This document shows, one piece after another, positions 46,764-57,148 of a DNA stretch of 64,000 bases. Below the pieces are notes generated by a model. That model ran no database searches and was not told the DNA's origin. It was given only the letters and a program-made list of their open reading frames with translations. The translations under genes and the position numbers were made by a program. The DNA is from Laguncularia racemosa (Eukaryota > Streptophyta > Magnoliopsida > Myrtales > Combretaceae), in assembly GCA_037954665.1 (NCBI GenBank), contig JBBMOL010000374.1, positions 124,001 to 188,000 on the forward strand, in the 5' to 3' direction. How positions within the stretch are numbered: position 1 is the stretch's first letter; each line of letters begins with the position of its first letter.

Positions 46764-48777
46764 TGTAAACATCCCATTTTTGCCCTAATGATCAATAATA
46801 ATAAAAAATAATTAATTTCTATTTTTTTTCTAATTGTTTCCTCTAATTTAGCAAAAATAGGAAAAATGTTAAAAAAATAAAAATAAATAGGAAAATACAT
46901 CAATCTTGGAAAATAATTGCAGAAATAGCAATAAAAAGGGTTAAATAATTTTTACAAATTTTTGAAATTTCAAAAAAATAAAAAAATCGCATTGCATATA
47001 TGCAAATTGAGAAAATAATAAAATCGCGAAAGTAGGCTAGCTCAGCTGGTCCGGACCAAGGTCAGGTGCGTGCGGGAGTGGGCTCAGTTAGGGGTTCGAA
47101 ATGCAGAAGAAGCAGAATCCGCGTTTTGCGAAATTTTTCTCTACTTGGGACACGTGTCAACATCCGATTGGCCGAGGCGGACGCACGCGCCGGGCGCGTG
47201 ATTGTCTTCAACCTCTATCCGAGATTGCCAGTGAGGAGAAAAATTTGAATTTCGGCTGTTTTGATTCGATTTTTTTGCACAAATCCAATAGAGCTTCAAC
47301 AGAAATAAGATAAACATCATCCAATTGGAATCAAATCGCAACAAATCAAAGGATTTGCACAAATCGGAGATGGGTTTCAACCGAAATCAGATTTGCCTCA
47401 ATTGGTGGAAATCCGAGCTTATCCAGCTCGATTTCTTACACCTATAAATAGAGGATGAAGGGAGGAGGCAGAAACACGGATCAAAAGTAAGAAAATGAGA
47501 GAAAAAAGAGAGAATTGAAGCCTCGCCAGAGTTCTTCAAACTGTGACCGCCAAGCAAGCATCAAGCAGCCACCAGGAGGTGTTTTTGAAGCAAACCACCA
47601 CCACAGTTGAGTTCCTCACCCCCGAAAACCTAGGAATCGACACCTCAATCGCTTCGAAAGGCCACTGGAACGCCATCAACGAGCGTCTCTAGCCGCTGCG
47701 TCCGATCGACCTGACCGACCCGACCTACGCACTGACCCGGATCTAGGTAAGTTGGATTTTCCGATTTTTTGTATTTATTTTATTTATTTACTTATTTGTT
47801 ATTTATAATTCGAGAAAATAGAAAAATGTCGGAAATTAGATTTTTTTTTTTAGGATTTGATTTAGTATGAATAATAAAAATAAGAATAATAATTATAATA
47901 ATAAATAATAAAAATGTGAAAATTTATAAAGAAAATAATAAAAATATTAAAAAATAATAATACAAATTTAGATTTTAAAATAGGATAGATAAAAAATCTA
48001 GGAGAAAAAATTTCAATAAAAATTATAAAAATAATAAAAAATAGTAAAAATCATAAAAAATTAATAAAAAATTCAATAAAAATTTATAATAGTAGAAGTG
48101 AGTTGAAAAAAATAGAAAAATGGAATTTTTATCACTTAGAAAAATCATTCTCTTAAATAAATCTAAAGCTGGTTTTTTCCTAAAAAATATCATTTTGAAA
48201 AAAATCAAATTATCAAACTCAAGCTTAGATTTTTTAGAAAAATTCTAAAATGGTAAAAACATAAATCAAAAGAAATTTCATAATTAAAATTCACAAACGC
48301 ATTAAAGTTTTTCAGGAAAAGTGAACTACGGCACGTTTGATCCTGAATAGCAGGTACGTAGGCACCCATTTGGGGCAACTCTAAAAAGAATAAAAAAATC
48401 ATTTTCTTAGAATAACTTATTCAAAAACACAATAAAAGATAACAAGAAATAAATAAAAGACATTTCTAGATAAGGTTAAGATTTTAGGAGATTAGGGTGG
48501 TAACCTTAGGATTTTAATAGGTTAGCCTCCGAACTTAGAAGCTCTGGTTTTCCCTTTCCTTTTTTCACAAAAATGAAAGAGGAAATCACGACGACTAGTG
48601 GTCCAAATTAAGACTAATCTGCTCAATTAGTCTTAATTCAATCTTTCCCAACAACAATTGGGTGGCGACTCCAAAACAAAATGAAATTCCTAACTCAAGT
48701 CGAGGATCTACATTAGATGAGCATAGGGTCTAGTATAGATCGGATTAAGAATGTGAAATAAAAAATTAGACTCGACA
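46764..48777 (+). repeat. 3' LTR of element C
   Basis: This 2014-bp LTR matches 32661-34751 with small indels. It has the palindrome core at 46992-47005, TATA at 47442-47451, and the GTAAGT donor at 47747. Confidence 0.92.
47038..47100 (+). promoter_or_regulatory. tRNA-like module, 3' LTR of C
   Basis: TAGCTCAGCTGG (47038-47049) is a canonical A-box word and GGGGTTCGAA (47091-47100) a near-canonical B-box start, about 52 bp apart start to start. It lies about 400 bp upstream of the LTR TATA box. Confidence 0.55.
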
Positions 48778-48782
48778 TAGTG

Positions 48783-48970
48783 ATCGTGAATATATTGGTC
48801 TTGCATCAACCATTTCATAATAGCATATGACTCAACTCATCCTTTATGCCTCCTCTTTTGTTGATTAATGAGATTTCTCCACCAAAGAGAAGCATATCCA
48901 ATAAATTCAAGAGTTGCTAATTTGACCTTAGCCTCTTCATTATAATCACGACATATTCTTAACTATTAAA
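48783..48970 (-). pseudogene. Element D: gag N-terminal part
   Basis: The minus strand reads a gypsy capsid block (DYNEEAKVKLATLEF, ASLWWRNLI, IMKWLMQDQYIHDHY). It continues at 32660 when element C and its TAGTG duplicate are removed. The sequence upstream is lost where the next LTR-like sequence begins. Confidence 0.75.
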
Positions 48971-49859
48971 TAATAATATAATATAATATAATATATAAGA
49001 CTAAGGTCAAGTAAATAAATAAGATTAATAGAAAGGGACAATTCAATCTTTTCCTAGCTAGACTATAAAAGGTGCACTAACCTAGGTTTACCTCTTTTCC
49101 CTCATTTGTGTAACTACAAATAGAAACCTAAAAGGGTGAGTCCTTGTGAAGATCTATAGGCAACCTAAGGGAAAACTACAAAATAAGTTCAAATAAATCA
49201 GGTAAGGGTTGCAATTATCAATGTTGTTTATGTTGGTGATGAATTAGAAAATTTACAAATTGACTCATTGTTAGGGAATGGAATGAAATGAAAAAGAGCG
49301 TGAAAGTCAACCAAAGTGAGGGTTCTGATCATAGTATGAAATAAATAGGTGTACAAATTCTATATAGTATATTAGAATTCATAGATTAAGTGATTAGTTA
49401 GACTTAAAATCTTAGAATTAAGGTTGAGGATCAAATTGGAGAAGAGAAAAGGGTTTTCATGATGAATAGTGTAGTATATAGTTAGAATCACACCCATGTA
49501 TTTACCCATGTCAAAGTACGAGTATGCATAGAGAGATACACGGTTGGCAAATACACCTGTATACATGTGCATGTCAAAGGATGAAAATTCACAAAAGGTA
49601 CATGGCTACCTTACACGATTGTGTACCTAACTATATCAAAGTTCACAGCTAATTACATGACTATGTACTTGGGCATGCCAAATTGATGAAATTTCATAGA
49701 AAGATACACATCCAATAGCTTAAACGTACTCTAACCCATGTTCCACTACACGATCTCTTACATGACCATGTTGTTTAGGAACACCCCCCCCCCCCCCCCC
49801 CCCCCAATTTATTCTATTTCATTTTATTTCAATCCTAAATTATAAGTTAAGCATAATGA
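48971..49859 (+). repeat. LTR-like sequence G, first part
   Basis: It begins with an (ATAAT)n run and has CTATAAAAGG near 49066 on the plus strand. It contains CACGGTTGG, ACACGATTGTG and related motifs at 49500-49760 and a C22 tract at 49784-49805, and is interrupted at 49865 by element E. The second part is 55138-56201. Its start is truncated; no TG end was found. Confidence 0.45.
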
Positions 49860-49864
49860 TACCT

Positions 49865-50638
49865 TGATACGAACCACGCCAACGTGTGACGAAACCCAGT
49901 ACCAATACGTTCAGAATTTGCTACCCATGATGCCAAACACACTCAAGTGGAAACCGCGACCCGTTGCCTATAAGTGAGACAAGAACCTTAGTATAATATG
50001 TAGACGCCACAATTGGGATGAAAGACCGATTGATAAGTCGGGATGAACGCCACGGAATAAAAATCCAATAAGTTCTAGATTAGTTCTTTCAAAAACTAAG
50101 AGATGAATTCTCTCAAAGTGATTTCAAACTTGTATGTTGTATATTCTATCTTCTAGCTGTTCTAAACCTTAGGAGTTTTATAGTAGGGTTTACAATTCGT
50201 AACAATAAAGGTCCAAAACGACATAACATCATTAAGTTGCGTAAAAATAACAAAACAAGGACGTAAAGGCTGGCAGCGTATGAGTGAAGGCCGGCGGCCT
50301 TAGAGCCGGCGTAAGCATATACACGACCGTGTACTTCTAGTCGTATATCTTTCTGTGAAAATTCTTGACACCATATACGGCCGTGCCTTGTAAAGACACG
50401 CCCTCTTCAACCCGTATCCATTATGACTTGTACAAGAGCAAGGGCATTCCCATGGTTGTTCCAATCCTTTCCAACTTCATGATTGCTCCAATCCTTTCTG
50501 GCTTCGTGGAATTCCTTTATCTACCCGTTAAGTGCTTCCTTGAATCATTTTGCTCAAGTTCTTGTGATCGGTCCAGGTGGCACTTCAAGAGGATCCACAT
50601 GCCATCTTCTGGCTTAACTCCCATCATGGCTCTCATCA
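49865..50638 (-). repeat. 3' LTR of element E
   Basis: 774 bp; about 64 bp shorter than the 5' LTR because a segment of CCGTGTA-type motifs (present at about 54820-54875) is missing. Minus-strand TATAAAAC lies at about 50176-50182; GGCCGGCGGCC and CGACCGTGTA motifs lie at 50265-50400. Confidence 0.9.
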
Positions 50639-52164
50639 TTCCCCTCCTCTTGAAAAGGTTTTTTCCTCAAATCATTGCCTGCATCAAAAGGACTCAAATC
50701 AGTAACATTAAATGTAGCATTTACTTGATACTCACCTGGTAAATCTATCTTGTATGCATTATCATTGATGCGCTCAAGAATTTGAAATGGTCCATCACCT
50801 CTGGGAAGTAGTTTAGATCGACGCTGCACAGGAAACCGCTCTTTGCGCATGTGAACCCAAACCCAGTCTCTAGGTTCAAAGACAGCTTGTCGACGACCCT
50901 TGTTAGCTTGTTTCACATACTGCTCTGTTCTTCGCTCAATGTTTAGCCTTGCTTTCTCATGGATATGTTTAACAAATTCTGTTTTCTTCTTGCCATCTAG
51001 ATTAACATACTCAGAAATAGGCAAAGGTGATAAATCCAAAGGAGTTAGTGGATTAAAACCATACATAATTTCAAAAGGAGTAAACTTAGTAGCAGAATGC
51101 ATTGTGCGATTATAGGCAAATTCAACATGCGGCAAACAATCCTCCCAATTTTTAATGTTCTTTTTAATGACAACCCTCAACAAAGTAGATAAAGTTCGAT
51201 ATACTACCTTAGTTTGACCATCAGTTTGTGGATGATAAGTAGTAGGAAACAATAACTTAGTTCCTAACTTAGCCCACAATGTCTTCTAGAAGAAGCTCAA
51301 GAACTTCGCATCTCTATCTGATACGATTGTTCTAGGCATACCACGTAATCTCACAACTTCCCTAAAGAACAAATTAGCAATATTGCAAGCATCATCTTCA
51401 TTTATTCCAATTTGGTGATATTCACTTTTCAGTTCAATTTTGGAAAAGACACTAGACCCATGTAACTCATCTAACATGTCATCTAAGCGAGGAATGGGAT
51501 GACGATACTTTACCGTGATGTTGTTGATGGCACGGTAGTTAACACACATTCTCCATGACCCATCCTTCTTAAGCACCAAAATCACAAGCACTGCATATGG
51601 ACTCATGCTTTCTCTCACGTACCCCTTCTCCATTAATTCATTGACCTGCCTTTGGAGTTCCTTTGTCTCCTCTGGATTGCTCCTATAAGCCGGTTTGTTT
51701 AGAATCGATGCTCCGGGTACTCGATCAATCTGGTGCTCAATACCACGAATAGGTGGTAATCCCTTCAGAATCTCCTTAGGGAAGACATCTTCAAAGTCCT
51801 GCATAATAGACACAACCACACTAGGTAAAGAGTCAAATAGTTCGTTAGTATTCAAATAAGTTTCCTTAAAAACCAGCAACAACATAGGTTGCTTCATCAC
51901 TAACGCTCTCCTCACTACACTCGCTCTTACCATACAACTCTCCTTTTGCAAGGCTGCACTCTCCTTTTCACTCACCATCAAAGTTGATCCCCCTTCAACT
52001 CGGTCTCTCATACTCTTTCCAGCTTTCCTCTCTTTTTCCTTTTGATATCGACTTTTGTGTTTCTTTTCTTTCTCACTATCTTTTGCTCTCTCACTCTCCC
52101 TCTGTTTTTCACTCACCTTATATTTTGCGAAAGGCTGTTGTAGCTGCAACTGATCCTCATACAC
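50614..52164 (-). pseudogene. RT-integrase fusion and integrase C-terminus of E
   Basis: One frame: an acidic/basic linker (KDSEKEKKHKSRYQK), the RT start (HQIDRVPGA, LKKDGSWRMCVNYRAIN, PIPRLDDMLDELHGS, EYHQIGINEDD), then an abrupt switch near 51393-51402 into integrase (NLFFREVVRLRGMPRTIVSDRDAKF). A TAG stop at 51288-51286 is followed in frame by YHPQTDGQTKVVYRTL, where the catalytic Glu is Lys, and the C-terminal block NAYKIDLPGEYQVNATFNVTDLSPFDA. The PPT-encoded residues FQEEGNDESHDG follow, and the frame stops with TAA just inside the 3' LTR. It lacks the RT YxDD box, RNase H and the first catalytic Asp. Confidence 0.87.
50639..50653 (-). promoter_or_regulatory. Polypurine tract of element E
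   Basis: AAGAGGAGGGGAA on the minus strand abuts LTR start TGATGAGAG. It is also protein-coding in the Pol frame. Confidence 0.75.
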
Positions 52165-52575
52165 CTATTTAGGTGTTAAAGGTTTAAGATTAAAGCTTTT
52201 CCCTTGGTGAACAAGTGTATACTTGTTAGAAAAGCCATCATGAATAACCTTCCTATCAAATTGCCATGGTCTCCCCAACAACACATAACATGCTTGCATT
52301 GGTACCACATTGCACAACACCTCATCCTCATACCTACCGATGCGAAAAGTAATCAAGGCCTGCTTACTCACCTTAGTCTCACCACTATCATTCAGCCACT
52401 GCAATTTATATGGACTAAGGTGTCTACTAGTCTTGAGTCCCAGCCTCTCAACAATAAAATTACTCACCACATTGGTGCAACTTCCTCCATCAATGATCAA
52501 ACTGCAAATATGATCACCTAGATAACATCTAGTATGAAAGATATTCTCTCTTTGCACCTCCTCTTCTTCCTTCAC
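52165..52575 (-). pseudogene. Protease domain of element E
   Basis: In frame with gag and RT but bounded by TAG codons (52578-52576 and 52167-52165). Contains HTRCYLGDHICSLIIDGGSCTNVVS, in which the active-site triplet is Asp-Gly-Gly, and YVLLGRPWQFDRKVIHDGF. The residues fit the gypsy aspartic protease fold, and the Ser/Thr of the triplet is lost. Confidence 0.82.
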
Positions 52576-53805
52576 CTACACATTCAAAGCTCTCTTCACT
52601 ACTGCCACTAACTTCCCTATTGCAGGCTCCTCATCATCACTAGCGTCCTCTAATGGAGGCATATCATCCTCTTCACTATCCCCCTCAGTCTCATACTCAC
52701 CATCATCACGCAGAATCATAACACGCCTATTCGGACATTGACTAGCAATATGGCCTCTACCTTGGCATTTAAAAGATCTAATGTCACGATTTCTAGGAAT
52801 AGAAGAGTCAGGTTTACCTTGATCACCAGGAGTAGAACCCGCTTGCCTCTGCTCTCCTTTTGGTTTGGTGGGTAAAGGCTTTTCTTCCTTCTTCCATTGG
52901 TTAGTCTTCCAGGCGGATGAACCAGCACCCTGTTGAAATCGTGCAGTATTATTACCTTTCCTCCTGTGTTGGTTCTCAACCTTTATAGCCATATGAACCA
53001 TATCTTCTAATTCTACATAATGCTGCAATTCCACGACATTTTGAATTTCTCTGTTCAATCCAGCATGAAACCTAGCCATGGTGGCCTCTCTATCCTCCTC
53101 TACATTCGCCCTAATCATAGTAACTTCCATCTCCTTGAAATACTCATCCACACTTCGGCTTCCCTACCTAAGAGTTTGCAATTTATTGTGTAATTCGCGA
53201 TAGTAATACGCAGGCACAAACCGCTTCTTCATCACCCTCTTCATCTCTTCCCATGACTCAATAAGTGGTTCGCCATTCCTTCTTCTATTCAACATCAATT
53301 GATCTCACCACACTATGGTATAATCCGAAAATTCAATGGCAGCAAGTTTCACTTTCTTTCTCCCACTATAGTTGTGACAATCAAACACCACCTCTACCTT
53401 CTTCTCCCACTCTAAGTACGCCTCGGGATCATTTTTCCCTTGGAAAGGAGGAATCTTCATCTTTATACTACTCAGTTGATTATCCTCTCTATTCCTATCT
53501 CCTCTATCTTCCCAATCCCTAGTTCCTCTATTCCTACCACTATATCCTCTATAACTCTCGATAGAAGGTTCATCAAACTCATCATCCGACATTTCATCTC
53601 TACCCCTTTGTACTCTCCTAGAACAACTCTCCCTTTTACGCCCTTGGAAGACGTTTTTAGATTGCTCTAGTCTTTGTTCCATCGTCACATGAATTTGTTC
53701 CATGCCCTCCTGAAACATCCTCTTCATCTCACCCCTCAACGCCTCAATCACTAACCTAGCATCAAACCTTCCCCTCTCACTTTTAGGAGAATGTTGCCTC
53801 GACAT
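52576..53805 (-). pseudogene. gag of element E
   Basis: Starts at ATG 53805 (MSRQHSPKSERGRFD). Arg/Asp-rich N-terminus, then the capsid blocks PPFQGKNDPEAYLEWEKKVE and VKLAAIEFSDY; TGA at 53307-53305 (where Trp is expected) and TAG at 53166-53164 interrupt an otherwise unbroken frame. The second half has VDEYFKEMEVTM and a zinc knuckle FKCQGRGHIASQCP whose first Cys appears to be replaced by Ser (RSFKC), then an acidic tail. Confidence 0.85.
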
Positions 53806-54279
53806 AGTTCCTGTAGAAAAAGGTTAGCTCGAATACAAATATATATATGATTAAGCCTCATGATATACTCCCTTACGTGTTTCGCTCAAATGATGATATC
53901 ACATAGTCACTCGTGTATTCTCACAAGCAATAATGATATCAATTCGCCAATTCCTCTTCTCAATTCTCTTGGAACTAACCCAAACTATACCAATTCCCAT
54001 CCGTAGAATTCAACTAGAGAATACAACTCTAGGGCTCGAAATTTTCCTCTTTTTCTTTCAGATTTTTTTTGTTGCCTTTATTTGTTGCTCTTGATCACGT
54101 TCCTTTTTTTTTTGTCGTGATTCTTCCTTTTTTTTTGTAACAAAATTGAATAGTAGGTACTACACATTCAATAGACAATTAACACTATGAAATTGAATAC
54201 GAACAATTGATATGAACGATTGTAGTTAGGGTTTTGATGTTACCTTCCTCAAACCGAACTGATGTTTTAACAAACCTAG
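53806..54279 (-). other. 5' leader of element E
   Basis: Non-coding leader between PBS and gag; contains T-rich runs near 54066-54135 and no gene. Confidence 0.55.
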
Positions 54280-54291
54280 GCTCTGATACCA
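54280..54291 (-). promoter_or_regulatory. Primer-binding site of E (initiator tRNA-Met)
   Basis: TGGTATCAGAGC on the minus strand, three bases from the 5' LTR, is the classic initiator tRNA-Met PBS. Confidence 0.88.
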
Positions 54292-54294
54292 AAC

Positions 54295-55132
54295 TGATAC
54301 GAACTACGCCAACGTGTGACGAAACCCAATACTAATACGTTCGGAATTTGCTACCCAAGATGCCAAACACACTCAAGTGGAAACCGCGACCTGTTGTCTA
54401 TAAGTGAGACAAGAACCTTGGTATAATATGTAGACGCCACAATCAGGATGAAAGATCGATTGATAAGTCGGAATAAACGCCACGGAATAAAAATCCGATA
54501 AGTTCTAGATTAGTTCTTTAAAGAACCAAGAGAGGAATTCTCTCAAAGTGTTTTCAAACTTGTATGTTGTATATTCTATCTTCTAGTTGTTCTAAACCCT
54601 AGGAGTTTTATAGTAGGGTTTACAATTCGTAACAATAAAGGTCCAAAACGACATAACATCATTAAGTTGCGTAAAAATAACAAAACAAGGACGTAAAGGC
54701 CGGCGGCGTTGAAATGAAGGTTGGCGGCCTTGGAGCTAGCGTAAGCATATATACGACCGTGTACTTCTAGTCGTGTATCTTTCTGTGGAAATTCTTGACA
54801 CCATACACGGCCGTGCCTTTGAACCGTGTATATGACCGTGCATGATTCTGTGTAACCTCCAGACTCCTACACGGCCATGCCTTGTAAAGACACGCCCTCT
54901 TTAACCCGTATCCATTATGACTTGTACAAGAGCAAGGGCATTCCCATGGTTGTTCCAATCTTTTCCAACTTCATGATTGCTCCAATCCTTTTCGGCTTCG
55001 TGGACATCCTTTATCAACCCATTAAGTGTTTCCTTGAATCGTTTTGCTCGAGTTCTTGTGATCTGTCCAGGTGGCACTTCAAGAGGATCCACATGCCATC
55101 TTCTGGCTTGACTCCCATCATGGCTCTCATCA
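54295..55132 (-). repeat. 5' LTR of element E
   Basis: 838 bp. Minus-strand TATAAAAC lies at about 54606-54612 and GGCCGGCGGCG / CGACCGTGTA motifs at 54695-54895. The Pol C-terminal frame (RRWHVDPLEVPPG, TRTRAKRFKETLNGL) is open here, while the 3' LTR copy is interrupted. Confidence 0.9.
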
Positions 55133-55137
55133 TACCT

Positions 55138-56201
55138 CAAGGAAGAGAATTATATAATTAGGATAGACCTAATTAATTAGTAAACCTAGATTACTTGTAG
55201 AATAAAACTAAGTATAGTTCTTTATAATTGAATAAGTTTACTTCATTTCTTTAGAGATGGAAAGGATTATAATATGAACATCTTTCCAAGTACATGTTTA
55301 CCTTGTTTTGTTGGCTGTGCTCACTAGGTAATTGTTTAATAATTGTAAGTAATTAATGATTCTAAATGTTTAATGAACTTAATTAAATTGTTGGAGTTTA
55401 ATGTATATGTTGCTCATGCTTGGCTTAGCTTAAGGGCTTATAGTGGCAGATCCCTAGGAGGCACCTTGATAATCAGTATGCTGCATTGTCCCTAGTGGAG
55501 TCGTGTATCAAAATGATCTAAGGTAGATTAGGGTTAGACGGGGCTTGTAGTGGTAGTTCCCATTAGGACTATATATATATGTAAATATTGTGCATGTATT
55601 GGGGTTATGAGTACCCCTTTGTTGTATGTTGATTAATAAGATAGACAACTTGGCAAACTGATGTGTTGTATACTACTATTGCATTTATGCATGTGATGTT
55701 GTAACTGTGTGGCATGCATATGTTGGTGTGGTATTCACATATTGAGCTTAGGCTCATCCCTCTTTACCTTTTTAGTTATAGGTGAGAATGATGAACACAT
55801 CGACTATGATGAAAATGGGAAATCGATAAGACATTACGTAGAGAACATTATTATTATGTGGATGCAAAGTGATGGGGAAATTGAGGAAGAATTCTAATTA
55901 AAACTTTAAGTTATTGAGCTAAGAAGTTGGAGATAGTTACTAGATTCCTATTTATGTTAATTATTATATGAGGATAGATGTTTATCTTGGATTTTAATTT
56001 GGCATTATTTGTATTGATTTAAATAATGAGGATTGGAATGACTCATTTGAGAGTTATTCATTTCTTTTATTTAGTTTATAATGGTATGAATGTAAGTGGA
56101 GATAAACAAGTTAACACTTGTATAGAGTTTTAAAGTCTTAGTATATCGCTATGTAGTAATGACATATGTCAGGTTGTGATGTTTTAGGTTTTGGGATGTT
56201 A
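55138..56201 (+). repeat. LTR-like sequence G, second part
   Basis: Continues 48971-49859 after element E. It has CACATATTGAGCTTAGGCTCATCC near 55736, a phrase typical of the 3' part of chromovirus LTRs, and ends TTTTGGGATGTTACA, a typical chromovirus LTR end. A weak tRNA-Met-PBS-like TGGATCAGACTC follows at about 56221. The short frame 55709-55897 shows no domain. Confidence 0.45.
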
Positions 56202-57107
56202 CATAAAGTCATCTTAATTGTGGATCAGACTCTTTAAGCATTGCCACTTAGCCTAAGGAGTCAAGTTTGACTCTATAGTAAGCTTAGTCTAATACAAAAT
56301 TTGCCTCTTGCCCAAAATAGAGCCTAAATATTTTGAGCATTCATAGCATATTATAAATGGTTAGGTTGTTTGTAGCTAGGTGCACACACACTATAAAGTA
56401 ACAACACTATTTCCAAGTGCACATTCATAGCTTATCAATTTATTTTATGAATAGATCATAATATATGATCTTAGCGCTAGTGCTATAGATTTATTTACCA
56501 TACATATTTTAGTGTACAAGCTTATGACATCGTTTAATTGCACACATTGCTTTAGCCTTGCTAGAATAACATTTGCTCTGGGGCAAATATTAAATAAACT
56601 TTCCTCAGTAACTCACTCACTTGGCTTTGCATATTGCATGTTTCCTTATATTCTATCTTGCAAATACTTCCCTTTTTCTTCACAATTGAAGATGATACTT
56701 CCCATTAATTCCTTTAACTGCCTTATTTGGCCATAGCTTCCATGCATAAGTCACTAAGACTGTGATATATATACGTCTCAAGCATCAACAATCCCAATAA
56801 TTTACTTATTGAATTATTTATTTATTTTTAAAGTGGTGATAAATAATGGGTAAAAGATATGTAGAACTACTTTTTAACAGACACTAAATCAACCAAATGA
56901 GTAAAGGATTTGGAATAACAATATACGAGCATATGTCTCACACTTTGAAAGAGTAACAAGTGTTTTCTTAAATCTACCAGTAGGGACTTGTGAAAACATA
57001 CACAATCACTCATACTAATTATAAGTTGATCTCCTTTATTTCTCTTTTAATGATTTACCAACACGTTGATGTCCGTAGGATCAAATCTCATGAAAATCTC
57101 ATCATAA

Positions 57108-57148
<41 letters not shown>

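Larger units (their letters stand above)
32661..48777 (+). mobile_element. Ogre-like (Tat) LTR retrotransposon C
   Basis: Termini TGTAAACACCCC...GACTCGACA; TSD TAGTG at 32656-32660 and 48778-48782. Order: 5' LTR, PBS, ORF1, gag-protease, RT, RNase H plus a second RNase H, integrase, a repeat-bearing 3' UTR, PPT and 3' LTR. A separate ORF1 upstream of gag, two RNase H domains, a tRNA-Arg-like PBS and tandem repeats in the 3' UTR are all known features of Ogre/Tat elements. It is inserted in gag of element D and itself contains a solo LTR at 44016-45488. All frames carry stops, so it is inactive. Confidence 0.92.
49865..55132 (-). mobile_element. Ty3/gypsy element E, internally deleted
   Basis: Termini TGATACGAAC...GCTCTCATCA; perfect TSD TACCT at 49860-49864 and 55133-55137. 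The 5' LTR is 54295-55132, PBS 54280-54291 and the 3' LTR 49865-50638. Gag, protease, part of RT and the C-terminal half of integrase lie in one frame. The RT catalytic core, RNase H and the integrase N-terminus are deleted. The Pol C-terminus continues through the PPT into the 3' LTR, which is known in CRM-type elements, so a CRM-like identity is inferred. Confidence 0.9.

Noticed and set aside
49784..49805. C22 homopolymer as a structural element such as an i-motif
   Set aside because: A similar C23 tract occurs in the doubtful patch at 12249-12271; assembly slippage is as likely as biology.
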